From positions 46,538-110,537 of the forward strand of contig JASJAU010000002.1 of NCBI GenBank assembly GCA_030066855.1: a DNA stretch of 64,000 nt. The letters run 5' to 3'. Source of the DNA: Paracoccaceae bacterium (lineage in GTDB: Bacteria; Pseudomonadota; Alphaproteobacteria; Rhodobacterales; Rhodobacteraceae). The position numbers and the translations under genes are program-made. Shown here piece by piece: positions 8,820 to 17,403 of the stretch; the first letter of the stretch is position 1; every line of letters starts with the position of its first letter. The notes under the pieces are model-generated. The model was not told the origin of the DNA. It saw only the letters and a program-made list of their open reading frames with translations, and ran no database searches.

Positions 8820-9399
8820 CGTCATAGGCCTCCCCGAAAGCGGCGAGCGCTGGGTCGTCGGTCGGCGCGAACGAGACTGGACGCCATTTCGCGCCCTCGA
8901 TCTCGATGTGCTCGCGCAGGATCCATTCGCGCTCGGGGTGCGGCTCGGAGAGGATGTCCCATTCTCGCTTCGACACGATCAGATCGGCTTGGGGGATGTG
9001 CTTGATCCCGCCCATGTGGTCGAAATGCAGATGCGAAATCACAGCTTTCTTCACGTCATGCGCGTTGAGACCGATGCGCGCGAGCTTTTTGTCCAGCGCC
9101 TCGTCAGGGCCGATCTCGAGGCGGAAGATCCGCTTGAGCAGAACCCGCCCGATCCATTGCGAAATGTAGGTCGGATCGCTCTCGATGGCGGGGTCGAGCC
9201 CGGTGTCGAACAGGACCAGCCCGTCCTTGTGCTCGATCGCTACATAGGTGAGCGGGATTTCGACCCAGCGCCGCGAGAACAGCACCCACCAGAGCTGCGG
9301 TTTCCGGCTGCCGAAGCGGTGCTCGGGATGCTGCCCGGCCTTGCCGGAGGTCAGGATATGGGCGGCGGCAATGACCCTCGCCTCGGTGTCCTTGGGCAT
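8773..9399 (-). pseudogene. 3'-truncated metallo-beta-lactamase (AHL-lactonase-like)
   Basis: The start at ATG 9399 is supported by an AGGGGAG ribosome site nine bases upstream. The frame encodes 208 residues. The first ~190 match the N-acyl-homoserine-lactonase-type metallo-beta-lactamase fold, including VLFDTGLDP and the metal site SHLHFDHMGG. Resemblance ends at GEAYDV (about 8818), and the last 15 residues are read from antisense of the serine-hydrolase remnant. The later metal ligands (GHTPGH histidine and the bridging Asp) are missing, so the product is very unlikely to be active. It could still be annotated as a short intact gene by automatic callers. Confidence 0.65.
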
Positions 9400-9547
9400 G
9401 ACGACGCGCTCCCCTGCTGGCGATCCATTTCGCGACCCGACCACAACTGAAGCCGGATTTCATTAATCTCGCGAAAGGCGCGGCACCGTCGTTGATGGCG
9501 GGAGGCGCGAGGCGTATGCCGAACGGGTGAGAGGCGGGGAAGGCGGC

Positions 9548-10717
9548 ATGGCGCAGGTCTTTGATTTCGTTGTAGTCGGTGCGGGTATGATGGGCAGCGC
9601 GGCGGCTCGCCACCTGGCGGAACAGGGCGCGTCGGTCGCGATCGTCGGCGCGCGGGAGCCTGAGGACAGGGCGGTCTTCGACGGCCCCTTCGCCAGCCAT
9701 CACGACGCCGCGCGCATAACCCGGCGGCTCGACGGCGACCCGGATTGGTCGCTACTTAGCGCCCGCAGCATCGACCGATACGCCGATCTGGAAGCAGCGT
9801 CCGGAGTGAGGTTCTACCGCGCCGCCGGAGCCCTGATGGCCATGCCGCCCGGCAGCTTCCACGATCGCGTCGCCGCCGTTGATGCGGCGGGCGGGATCAG
9901 GGCGGAACGTCTGGCCGGCGAAGCGCTCGCCCGGCGGTTTCCGTTCTTCAAGTTCTCCGAGGGGATGCGGGCGTTTTTCGAGGCCGACGGGGGGTATATC
10001 GACCCCCGCGCCCATGTCCGCGCCGAGCTTGAGGCGGCGGAGGCCTCTGGCGCGCGCCTGATCGACGGCGAGGTGACGGGCGTCGACGAAGCTGCGGCGT
10101 CTGTTGCCGTGACCTGCCGGGACGGGGCGCGGCTTGAGGCGGGCAAGGTCGTTGTTGCCTGCGGCGGCTATTCGATGGTGAGCGGTCTGGTGCAGGACCC
10201 GCCTGATCTGACCGTCTACGCGCGCACCGTCGCGCTATTGGAAGTGGACGAAGGCGAGAGCGACCGGCTCGCCACCATGCCCTCGCTGATCTGGTTTCCC
10301 GAGGGCAGCAGCCGCGACGCCTATCTGCTGCCGCCCGTTCGCTATCCGGACGGCAAGACCTGGCTGAAGATCGGCGGCGATATGGAGGACATCCCGCTAC
10401 GGTCCAAATCCGAGATGAACGACTGGTTCCGAACGCCAGGCGACCCGGAGGTGCGGGATTATTTGGTGGAGCGCCTTATTGAAGTGATGCCTGAGTTGCG
10501 CTTTCAGAGCGTGACATCGGCTAGCTGCATGACGTCCTACACCGCGACGGGCAAGCCGCTCATCTGCGATCACACCGACCGCATCTTTCTTCTCGCGGGC
10601 GGCAACGGCGCCGGGGCGAAGAACGCGGACGAGGTCGGACGCATTGCTGCCTGCCGCGCGCTTGGCCAGTCCATCGCTACTTTCGGATATCAAACGGATT
10701 TCACGCCGAGGAATTAA
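9548..10717 (+). CDS. FAD-dependent amine oxidase (DAO family, sarcosine oxidase-like)
   Basis: The ATG at 9548 follows a GGGGAAGG ribosome site. The 389-residue protein begins with the dinucleotide-binding fold VVVGAGMMGSAAA (GxGxxG at 11-16). The middle carries the DAO substrate domain, and the end has the GGNGAGAKNADEVG C-terminal FAD-contact segment. Length and layout fit monomeric sarcosine oxidase/N-methyl-amino-acid oxidase relatives. The GGNG.GAK ending differs slightly from the usual GHGFK of covalent-FAD sarcosine oxidases, so the substrate is open. It stands alone and converges on the dnaJ-like gene with a hairpin between them. Confidence 0.85.
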   Translation: MAQVFDFVVVGAGMMGSAAARHLAEQGASVAIVGAREPEDRAVFDGPFASHHDAARITRRLDGDPDWSLLSARSIDRYADLEAASGVRFYRAAGALMAMPPGSFHDRVAAVDAAGGIRAERLAGEALARRFPFFKFSEGMRAFFEADGGYIDPRAHVRAELEAAEASGARLIDGEVTGVDEAAASVAVTCRDGARLEAGKVVVACGGYSMVSGLVQDPPDLTVYARTVALLEVDEGESDRLATMPSLIWFPEGSSRDAYLLPPVRYPDGKTWLKIGGDMEDIPLRSKSEMNDWFRTPGDPEVRDYLVERLIEVMPELRFQSVTSASCMTSYTATGKPLICDHTDRIFLLAGGNGAGAKNADEVGRIAACRALGQSIATFGYQTDFTPRN

Positions 10718-10721
10718 CGCC

Positions 10722-10742
10722 GAGGCGCCCTGATAGCGCCTC
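10722..10742. terminator. Hairpin between convergent genes
   Basis: A 7-bp perfect stem GAGGCGC/GCGCCTC with a 7-base loop lies 4 bases after the FAD oxidase stop and 12 bases before the stop of the converging dnaJ-like gene. There is no T-run, so it is a terminator-like hairpin by position only. Confidence 0.45.
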
Positions 10743-10754
10743 AGCTCCAATAAC

Positions 10755-11579
10755 TCAGGCGTAGGCCTCCATCTGCTCGGCCGCCGGTTTGGGCCATTCG
10801 TCGAGGGCGAAGTGGACGCGCACGCTCTTGGCGCCCGGAAAGCTCTCGGCCAGCGTGGCCGACGACACGGTGTGCGTCCCCGCGCCGTCGCCTTCCGCCT
10901 TGAAGCGTACGATAATGGGCAGCACCTTCCGCTTGTCGGCGAAGACGCCCGTCGGAACCGCCACGCGGTTCACACCCCGCTCGATGTTCTCGCGCACCAT
11001 GTACGAGATCCGCCGCCCGCTTTGACGGATCGCGTAAGGAAGGTGGTTCTTGTGCGGCACATAGGGCGCGTCCGCTTTCTGGATCACGTCCATAATGCTG
11101 GCGCGGAGCGAGATCTCGTCCTCGTCTGGCGTCGCCATATAGGGGATCTCGTCCAAGAGCATCCGACATTCCAGCGCCTCGGCCTCGCCCAGTTTCTGGA
11201 TGCGGCTCGTCACGGCGGTGCGGATGCGGCTAGGGCGCACGCCCGCATGGATCTCGGCGGCCTCGTCGGTATCTGCGAAGTTGCCGGGCGAGGGGCCCTT
11301 GTTCCGGCGCTTCTTGTCGCGTGGTGCGAAGGTCGTCGCGCTTGAATCGCTCGGCGCGTGGCGCAGCCGGTCCTTGGACGAATAGCCCTCGTCGTCGATC
11401 AGAAGCGAATAGGCCTCGTTGATCTTGGCGAATTCGTCGTCGGAGCCGCCGTTATCGGGGTGTTTCTCTCTGGCGAGTTTCTTGTATGCCGCGCGGATCT
11501 CATCGTGCTCGGCGTGGCCTTCCAGTCCCAACACTTCCTGTGCGTGGGCCCGGGCCTGGGCTTTCTCAAAGAAGTTCAT
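10755..11579 (-). CDS. DnaJ-domain protein with unknown C-terminal domain
   Basis: The chosen ATG (11579) begins directly with the J-domain; an in-frame start 78 bases upstream would add an unrelated tail. In the 274-residue product the J-domain spans about 12-60 with the HPD motif at 40-42. A basic, low-complexity linker (DKKRRNKGPSPGN) follows, then a ~190-residue C-terminal part with a coiled region and a beta-rich end. There is no G/F-rich region or zinc finger, so it is a type III J-protein, a co-chaperone that would recruit an Hsp70 to a specific client. The client is unknown. Confidence 0.8.
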   Translation of the reverse strand: MNFFEKAQARAHAQEVLGLEGHAEHDEIRAAYKKLAREKHPDNGGSDDEFAKINEAYSLLIDDEGYSSKDRLRHAPSDSSATTFAPRDKKRRNKGPSPGNFADTDEAAEIHAGVRPSRIRTAVTSRIQKLGEAEALECRMLLDEIPYMATPDEDEISLRASIMDVIQKADAPYVPHKNHLPYAIRQSGRRISYMVRENIERGVNRVAVPTGVFADKRKVLPIIVRFKAEGDGAGTHTVSSATLAESFPGAKSVRVHFALDEWPKPAAEQMEAYA

Positions 11580-11833
11580 CGTACTCTCACTCGTTACCTC
11601 TGACGCGGATCGCGTGCTCGGGAAACACCCGAAACGACCTGTCGTCACACTCGTCAATCACACGCGCCAACTCACCGGCGCAGTGTCAGTAAAACCCAAG
11701 AATGCGGAAACAATTTGGCGGAAATTGCGTTCTTTCGCGACGGATTGAGGCCCGATCGGTGTGGCGGATAGGCGCATTTGCGCGAATCGCGAACCGCCGC
11801 TAGCCTTTCGTCGGGGGACGACCGGGGGGCCGC

Positions 11834-12055
11834 ATGAAGAAACTTCTCTATATAGCGGAGACCAACAAGGACGGGCGTATCGCCTGCGTCTGGGTGCGGT
11901 CTGGGGCCGATAGGACCGCGCGACCCTTCCGCCCTAAGCGGGATGTCTTTGAAAGCTCGCCTGGCGTCGAGTTCTCTGGCGCCGCGCGCGCAGACATCGA
12001 ATCGTGGATAGCGGCCTCTCAAGCCGACCGCTCAAGGGAGCGCCATGCTGACTGA
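11834..12055 (+). CDS. Small hypothetical protein (73 aa)
   Basis: A 73-residue frame begins MKKLLYIAETNKDGRIACVWVRSG, with a G-rich ribosome site (CCGGGGGGCCGC) just before the ATG. It reads as a small soluble protein with an N-terminal beta-strand pair and an acidic/basic C-terminus. No family is recognised. It lies between the dnaJ-like gene and the ribbon-helix-helix gene, transcribed with the latter. Confidence 0.45.
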   Translation: MKKLLYIAETNKDGRIACVWVRSGADRTARPFRPKRDVFESSPGVEFSGAARADIESWIAASQADRSRERHAD

Positions 12056-12218
12056 ACGGCCGACTACCGGGGCAGCGAGCCGCGATAAGACCGGTATAGA
12101 TATGCCGGCAACCATGGTAGCCGAGCCCGTTTCTGATCCAGGCGCTGTCCGACCAGCATTGCTTTCGCCAAAAACAAGCTCATGAACTCAACTCCGCGCG
12201 TCATCCGTTTTGCTAGAA

Positions 12219-12232
12219 ATTGTATATACAAT
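12219..12232. promoter_or_regulatory. Perfect 14-bp palindrome upstream of RHH gene
   Basis: ATTGTATATACAAT is a perfect palindrome 44 bases before the start of the small ribbon-helix-helix gene. Position and symmetry fit an operator, most simply for autoregulation, though TTGTATA-type sites are also bound by GntR-family regulators. Inference only. Confidence 0.5.
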
Positions 12233-12276
12233 GTCGTATCCGTGGTTTCAAGGGCAGTGCCGGAGGCGATTGCCGG

Positions 12277-12459
12277 ATGACGGAAAAGAAGAAAACCAAG
12301 CGTAACAAGAAGACCAGCCAGCTGGTCATTCGCCTGACGCCGGAGGAGCGGGAGGCTTTCGTCAGCCTTTGCGAGGATCTCGACACTTCAGCCGCCCGCG
12401 AGATTCGCCACTTCATGCGGCGCTTTGTGAAAGAGCACAGCCAAGACGCGAAGGAATAA
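12277..12459 (+). CDS. Ribbon-helix-helix DNA-binding protein (60 aa)
   Basis: The ATG at 12277 follows a CGGAGG ribosome site. The 60-residue product has a very basic N-terminus (EKKKTKRNKK), then a beta-strand SQLVIRLT followed by two helices PEEREAFVSLCEDLDTS and AAREIRHFMRRFVKEH. This is the RHH/Arc-MetJ pattern seen in antitoxin-like and MobC-like proteins. No toxin gene is recognisable next door: the following frames encode a small secreted peptide and a membrane protein. A palindrome lies just upstream. Confidence 0.6.
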   Translation: MTEKKKTKRNKKTSQLVIRLTPEEREAFVSLCEDLDTSAAREIRHFMRRFVKEHSQDAKE

Positions 12460-12560
12460 AGAGGTCCTCCCGCGACTTCTCGCGACTGCCTTCCTTCAGC
12501 CCGACGGAAAACTCGCGGTCCGGCGTTCAACATTGGAACGCGCGCGAAACGGGGGCTGCA

Positions 12561-12707
12561 ATGCTCAGAAATGTTCTTCCTCTCTGCTTCATGGCCGCGA
12601 TGGCCGCGCTTGTCATGGGAGCGGTCGCCACATCAGACACCCTTTGGCAAGATGGTCCGTGCGCATCTGGTGAGATCGGAAGTACTTGCCTGGCCGCCAT
12701 TGACTAA
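12561..12707 (+). CDS. Small secreted/membrane peptide (48 aa)
   Basis: A 48-residue frame with a GGGGG-type ribosome site six bases before ATG 12561. Residues 1-24 form a clear hydrophobic signal/anchor (VLPLCFMAAMAALVMGAVA), followed by a short tail with two cysteines. It is too short for family recognition. It could be a chance frame. Confidence 0.35.
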   Translation: MLRNVLPLCFMAAMAALVMGAVATSDTLWQDGPCASGEIGSTCLAAID

Positions 12708-12796
12708 CGGACATTTTCAATACGGCGAGTCGTGACATCCACAAGTTTGGTCTGACAGAGACTTCGACCGATGTTTGAGCGCAGCAAAAATCGTTC

Positions 12797-13159
12797 GTGA
12801 GGCGGCTTTGGGCCACGGCGCCTCAGGTCTCCCCGATCTTGGCGCTGGCTTTGGCCGCGAGCTTGTTCTTTGGCGCCCGCGCGGCGCTGTACTGGATTGA
12901 CGCGTCGCGGGTCGAGCGCGAGCAGCCCGTCGCCGCATGGATGACGCCTCGCTACATCGCGCAATCCTGGCGCGTCCCGCCCGGGGTGATCATCGAGGCG
13001 CTTGGGGCGCAACGCTCGCCGGAACGTCCGATCAAACTCCGGCAACTGGCGGACCCGCGGGGCGTTCAAGTCGAAGAGGTCATCGCCGCGGCTGAGGCGG
13101 CTATCGCAGAGTTCCACGCCGAGAATTCTAGCGGCGGAAGGATCCGCGGCAATGACTGA
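12797..13159 (+). CDS. Membrane-anchored hypothetical protein
   Basis: A 120-residue product starts at GTG 12797 with one N-terminal hydrophobic helix (ILALALAASLFFGA), then a soluble part with PRYIAQSWRVPPGVIIEALG and a helical C-terminus. Its end overlaps the start of the DedA-like gene by eight bases, so the two are coupled. Similar small membrane proteins precede DedA genes in Rhodobacteraceae (from memory), suggesting a partner role. Function unknown. Confidence 0.6.
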   Translation: MRRLWATAPQVSPILALALAASLFFGARAALYWIDASRVEREQPVAAWMTPRYIAQSWRVPPGVIIEALGAQRSPERPIKLRQLADPRGVQVEEVIAAAEAAIAEFHAENSSGGRIRGND

Positions 13160-13607
13160 AACCGTTTTCGGTCCGGTGACGCGTTATGGCGCCTTCGTGG
13201 TTTTCGCTTCCGCGTTCCTTTCATGTTTGGCTCTGCCGATACCCACCTCATTGATGATGCCGACCGCCGGGGCGGCATGGGCGTGTTTTTTCGACCTGGG
13301 CGGTCGCACCCTTGGTCCCTGGGTCAATTTCGCGGCACGCGCGACAGGTCTGTCCTGGCGCCGTTTCTCGACCTGGGATGTCCTGGGAGAAGCGGTGTGG
13401 GTCGCCGCCTACGTCGGGCTAGGGTACGTGTTCATGGATCAGATCAGTCTTTTTGCCGAGGTCATGAGCGACCTGATCGGACTGGTCGTGGCGTTGGTGA
13501 CGGCAATCGCCTCAAGTATGTGGATTCGCGGCGTCCTACGTGCCAAAGCGGCCGTCGACGGGAAACGTCCAGTTCAGCAGGCCAGAGCGCGCGACACGAC
13601 ACCTTGA
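13152..13607 (+). pseudogene. DedA-family membrane protein with internal deletion
   Basis: The frame from ATG 13152 (151 residues) starts like a DedA protein (YGAFVVFASAFLSCLALPIPTS) and ends like one (LGPWVNFAARATGLSWRRF, then WDVLGEAVW). DedA proteins are usually about 190-220 residues; the central part is missing here. At 13265-13300 the expected pre-motif (RRGGMGVFF) is legible only in a different frame from both flanks. That suggests a large deletion plus small indels near a T6 and a C3 run. A sequencing or assembly error is possible. Intact DedA proteins are flippases/undecaprenyl-phosphate transporters of the inner membrane. Confidence 0.55.
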
Positions 13608-13615
13608 CGCCACTC

Positions 13616-15040
13616 CTAGTTGCCTGACGCGGAGTCGCCTTCCTCAAGATCGCCGTCCTGCCACGTGCCGGAGCGCTCCTCGCCCGTGGCGTAGCGGATG
13701 GTTCCTTGTCCCTGCCGCTTGCCTCGCACGAACATGCCCTCGTAGATATCGCCGTTGGCATAGGTGGCTACGCCCATGCCGTCGATCTCGCCGCCCTGCC
13801 ACTCGCCGGTATAGGTGAAGCCGTCCGGCATGGTGATCGTGCCTTGCCCTTCGCGCTGGCCGGCGACGAAGCCGCCCTCGTAGACAGTACCGTTCGAATA
13901 GCGGGCGATGCCCTCGCCCTCGCGCTGGCCGCCGACCCAGGCGCCCTCGTAGGTGTAGCCGTCGGCGAAGGTCATCTTGCCCTGGCCTTCCATCTTGGCG
14001 TCCCGGAACTCGCCCTCATAGACGAGACCATTGGCGTAGGTCGCGACGCCGGCGCCGTCGATGACACCCTGGCGCCATTCGCCCTCGTAGGTGTTGCCGT
14101 CCGGGTAAACGATCTTGCCCGTTCCGTCTGCCAGATCCGCACTGAGCGTGCCTGTGTAGACCGAGCCATCCGGGTAGGTGACTTCGCCCTCGCCTTCGAT
14201 CCGGCCGTCAATCCAACCGCCGGTATAGAGATAGCCGTCGCTGCCGACGAAAGAGCCCTGTCCGTGCCGCCGGTCGTTGAGGAAGTCGCCCTCGTAAATG
14301 TCTCCGTTGGCGTAGGTGACCTTGCCCGCGCCTTCGCGCTTGCCGTCGATCAACTGGCCCTCGTAGACATCGCCGTTGGCCTGGGTCAGCTTGCCCTGGC
14401 CGTTGATCTCGCCGGAGGCCCATTCGCCCTCGTAGACCAGGCCGTCCGGCATGGTCAGGGTTCCGCGCCCCTCTCGGGCGCCGCGTACGAGCTGTCCCTC
14501 GTAGACGGCGCCGTCGGCATACTCGATCCGTGCATTCCCTTCCTTGATGCCCAGGACCCAGCCGCCCTCGTAGACATAGCCGTTCGGGCTTTCCATCCGC
14601 CCCTGGCCGTCGTGCAGCGCGTCAGTGAAGCCGCCCTCGTAGCGCACGCCGTTAGCGTAGATTGCGACGCCGGAGCCGTTGATCTTGCCATCCAGCCATT
14701 CGCCCTCATACGTGCCGCCGTCCGCAAAGGTGATCCGGCCGCGCCCTTCGGGCTTCCCAGCCACGAACTCGCCTTCATAGACCGAACCGTTGGGAAACTC
14801 CGCCCGGCCCTGGCCGCGAATTTCGCCTTCGACCCATTCTCCAGAATAGACATAGCCGTTGGGCAGCCGGTAGGTGCCGGTGCCGTGCTGCTTGCCGTCC
14901 TTGAAGGTACCTTCGTAGACGCCGCCGTCGTCATATTGCTTTTTGACGATCGTGCTGTCCTGCGCCAAGGCGGGCATCGAGAGGCCCACGAGCAACGCTG
15001 CCGCGCTTGCCATCAAAGAGTGCCTGATCCGTTTCAACAC
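13616..15040 (-). CDS. Secreted MORN-repeat protein
   Basis: The GTG at 15040 has a GAAGGGA ribosome site and opens a Sec signal peptide (LMASAAALLVGLSMPALAQ). The rest of the 474-residue product is about 19 consecutive 23-residue MORN repeats of the form xYEGEWxxGxxxGxGxxxxxNG, with an acidic C-terminal tail. MORN repeats form extended beta-sheets that bind lipids or act as scaffolds; in bacteria most have no known role. The signal peptide predicts a periplasmic or outer-surface location. An in-frame ATG at 15169 lies before the ribosome site and is rejected. Confidence 0.85.
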   Translation of the reverse strand: MLKRIRHSLMASAAALLVGLSMPALAQDSTIVKKQYDDGGVYEGTFKDGKQHGTGTYRLPNGYVYSGEWVEGEIRGQGRAEFPNGSVYEGEFVAGKPEGRGRITFADGGTYEGEWLDGKINGSGVAIYANGVRYEGGFTDALHDGQGRMESPNGYVYEGGWVLGIKEGNARIEYADGAVYEGQLVRGAREGRGTLTMPDGLVYEGEWASGEINGQGKLTQANGDVYEGQLIDGKREGAGKVTYANGDIYEGDFLNDRRHGQGSFVGSDGYLYTGGWIDGRIEGEGEVTYPDGSVYTGTLSADLADGTGKIVYPDGNTYEGEWRQGVIDGAGVATYANGLVYEGEFRDAKMEGQGKMTFADGYTYEGAWVGGQREGEGIARYSNGTVYEGGFVAGQREGQGTITMPDGFTYTGEWQGGEIDGMGVATYANGDIYEGMFVRGKRQGQGTIRYATGEERSGTWQDGDLEEGDSASGN

Positions 15041-15189
15041 GTTGGTTCCCTTCCGCGCCTGCCTTTTTCGGCTGTTCCGCCTTGCCTGAAGAAATCTAAT
15101 CAAGCGCTTGGAGGGCCGCAACGCTTTTCCAAACGCCCTTTTCCTTGGGCGAATAACTGATAAATCCAACGCCGGAACAGGAGCACCCT

Positions 15190-16848
15190 ATGGCCAACCG
15201 CTTTCGCATCACGCTTGCGCAGCTGAACCCGACGGTGGGCGATCTGGCCGGAAACGCGGCCAAAGCGCTTGCCGCGTGGGAGGTTGGGCGCGACGCAGGC
15301 GCCGATCTGGTGGCGCTGCCCGAGATGTTCGTGACCGGTTATCAGACGCAGGATCTGGTGATGAAGCGGTCCTTCGCTAGGGACGCGATGGCCAATTTGG
15401 ACACGTTAAGGGACGCGACTGCAGAGGGCCCGGCGCTGGCGATCGGCGGGCCGCTCTTGCAGGGCGGCAAGCTCTACAACGCCTATCACGTGTTCAAGGG
15501 CGGGCGCCTTGTGCGTCAGGTGCTGAAGCATGAGTTGCCCAACGAGACCGTTTTCGATGAGCAGAGGCTGTTTGAGCCTGGCCCCGTGTCCGGCCCTTGG
15601 GACTTGGGGGTCGTCCGGGTCGGGACGCCAATCTGCGAGGACGCCTGGCACGAAGAGGTGCCCGAGGCGTTGGCGGAAAGCGGAGCGGAGATATTGCTCG
15701 TTCCGAACGGCTCTCCCTACTACCGCAACAAGTTCGACACGCGGATCAACCACATGGTCGCCCGCGTCATCGAGACGGGCCTGCCGCTGATATACCTAAA
15801 CATGGTCGGCGGTCAGGACGATCAGGTCTTCGACGGCGGCACCTTTGTGCTGAACCCTCACGGCGCGTTGGTGCGGATGCTGCCGGTCTTTGACGAAGCG
15901 GTCGAGCATGTCGATTTCGTCGAGACGGACGGAGGCTGGGAAGCAGTGAAGGGCGAGGTAGCGTCCTTGCCCGACGAGTGGGAGCAGGACTACCGCGTGA
16001 TGGTCGAGAGCCTGCGCGACTACTGCCGAAAAACGGGGTTTGGCCAGGTCTGTCTCGGCCTTTCAGGCGGTGTCGACTCGGCGCTGGTAGCAACCATCGC
16101 GGCGGACGCGCTCGGGCCCGAGAATGTGCGCTGCGTTATGCTGCCGTCGAAATACACGTCTGAGGAGTCGCTCGCGCATGCCGCCGAGACGGCGAAAAAG
16201 CTGGGGACCCGGCTCGACACTGTGTCGATCAAGGACCCGGTTGCGGCGATGGAAGGAGCGCTGTCGGATCTGTTCACAGGGACCCATCCAGACGTGACCG
16301 AGGAGAATATCCAAAGCCGGCTTCGCGGCAATATCCTGATGGCGATCTCGAACAAGTTCGGCGACATGCTTCTGACCACCGGTAACAAGTCGGAGGTCGC
16401 TGTGGGCTATGCCACGATCTATGGCGACATGGCGGGCGGCTACAATCCGATCAAGGATCTCTATAAGACCCGCGTCTTCGACACCTGCCGCTGGCGGAAC
16501 GAGAACTGGCGCGACTGGATGATGGGGCCGGAGGGCGAGGTGATCCCGCCCGAAGTCATCGACAAGCCGCCTTCGGCGGAGCTGCGCGAGGATCAGAAGG
16601 ATGAGGACAGCCTGCCGCCCTACCTCATCCTCGACGCGATTCTCGAAGGGCTGATCGACGACGAGCTGTCTGTTGCGGAGCTGGTGAAGGACGGGTTCGA
16701 GCGCGAAGTGGTCAAGAAGGTCGAGCATCTGATCTACATCTCGGAGTACAAGCGCTTTCAATCCGCTCCGGGGGCGCGGCTGACGCATCGCTCGTTCTGG
16801 CTCGATCGGCGCTATCCGATCGTGAACCGCTGGCGGGATTCGAGCTGA
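15190..16848 (+). CDS. nadE: Glutamine-dependent NAD+ synthetase
   Basis: This 552-residue protein has the two-domain NadE layout. The N-terminal nitrilase-fold glutaminase has its catalytic Cys at 149 (PICEDAW). The C-terminal ATP-pyrophosphatase synthetase carries SGGVDS at 292-297. It makes NAD from nicotinic acid adenine dinucleotide using glutamine nitrogen. The ATG at 15190 has a GGAG site. nadD, the preceding pathway step, lies elsewhere in the window (39757-40353). A damaged membrane gene begins immediately after its stop. Confidence 0.95.
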   Translation: MANRFRITLAQLNPTVGDLAGNAAKALAAWEVGRDAGADLVALPEMFVTGYQTQDLVMKRSFARDAMANLDTLRDATAEGPALAIGGPLLQGGKLYNAYHVFKGGRLVRQVLKHELPNETVFDEQRLFEPGPVSGPWDLGVVRVGTPICEDAWHEEVPEALAESGAEILLVPNGSPYYRNKFDTRINHMVARVIETGLPLIYLNMVGGQDDQVFDGGTFVLNPHGALVRMLPVFDEAVEHVDFVETDGGWEAVKGEVASLPDEWEQDYRVMVESLRDYCRKTGFGQVCLGLSGGVDSALVATIAADALGPENVRCVMLPSKYTSEESLAHAAETAKKLGTRLDTVSIKDPVAAMEGALSDLFTGTHPDVTEENIQSRLRGNILMAISNKFGDMLLTTGNKSEVAVGYATIYGDMAGGYNPIKDLYKTRVFDTCRWRNENWRDWMMGPEGEVIPPEVIDKPPSAELREDQKDEDSLPPYLILDAILEGLIDDELSVAELVKDGFEREVVKKVEHLIYISEYKRFQSAPGARLTHRSFWLDRRYPIVNRWRDSS

Positions 16849-17403
16849 GTGCCCGAGGACATCGAGGCTGAAACCGATGGAAACCGCGTCTTGGCAGTGC
16901 TCTTCGGCGTCCTGGGGATGCTTATCCTGGCATTCCCGGAATCGATCTGGTGGGCAGTCCGGGATCACCCGCCGATTGCATCCCAGGACATCCGGCTGAT
17001 CGCGCAGTCCACGGTGCTTGCGCTGGGCGTTTTGGATTTCTCTGGTTGACTGTGGCGGAAGCCTGTCTGGCGCGGCGTCGAGACGGAGTTTCAGAACGGA
17101 GGTTTCCATGCGAACCACCGGTCGATTCTTGGGAGGGCGCGCGAGCATGACATCCGCTGGTCCGAACTTTCGGAGATCGTGGTGAGCGAATGGCCGCGAG
17201 GTGGGGATGCCATGACCTTGCGGATGAAGGATGGAAGAAAGATCGGTTTTCCGCTCAGCTTTGTAAGGGCGTCGCAAAAGGACGTACTTGTGCGTTTGGG
17301 AGTGTCGGCCGAAGGAGCGGGCTGCCGGCTTGAAAGGCCCCGGCGTCTGGAATTTCTGGTGTTTGCTCACAAACGCTGGTCGGCCGCGCCAGCGGCGACG
17401 TGA
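16849..17403 (+). pseudogene. Small membrane protein gene split by an in-frame TGA
   Basis: A GTG directly abutting the nadE stop opens a frame with two hydrophobic stretches (VLAVLFGVLGMLILAF and LIAQSTVLALGVLDF). The frame is closed by TGA at 17047-17049. Without changing frame it continues in protein-like sequence (LWRKPVWRGVETEFQNGG, then RWSELSEIVV and DGRKIGFPLSFV) to a TGA at 17403, about 185 codons in all. The second part looks like a small PH-like domain after a membrane anchor. A Trp codon (TGG to TGA) is the simplest ancestor. Either this is a nonsense pseudogene or the two halves are separate small frames. Confidence 0.55.

Noticed and set aside
13706..15160. 484-codon plus-strand frame opposite the MORN protein
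   Set aside because: It shows a regular repeat only because the opposite-strand gene is repetitive; the MORN reading has a signal peptide and family motif.
16849..17403. Selenocysteine recoding of the TGA at 17047
   Set aside because: No selenoprotein resemblance or nearby SECIS-like hairpin; a nonsense mutation is simpler.
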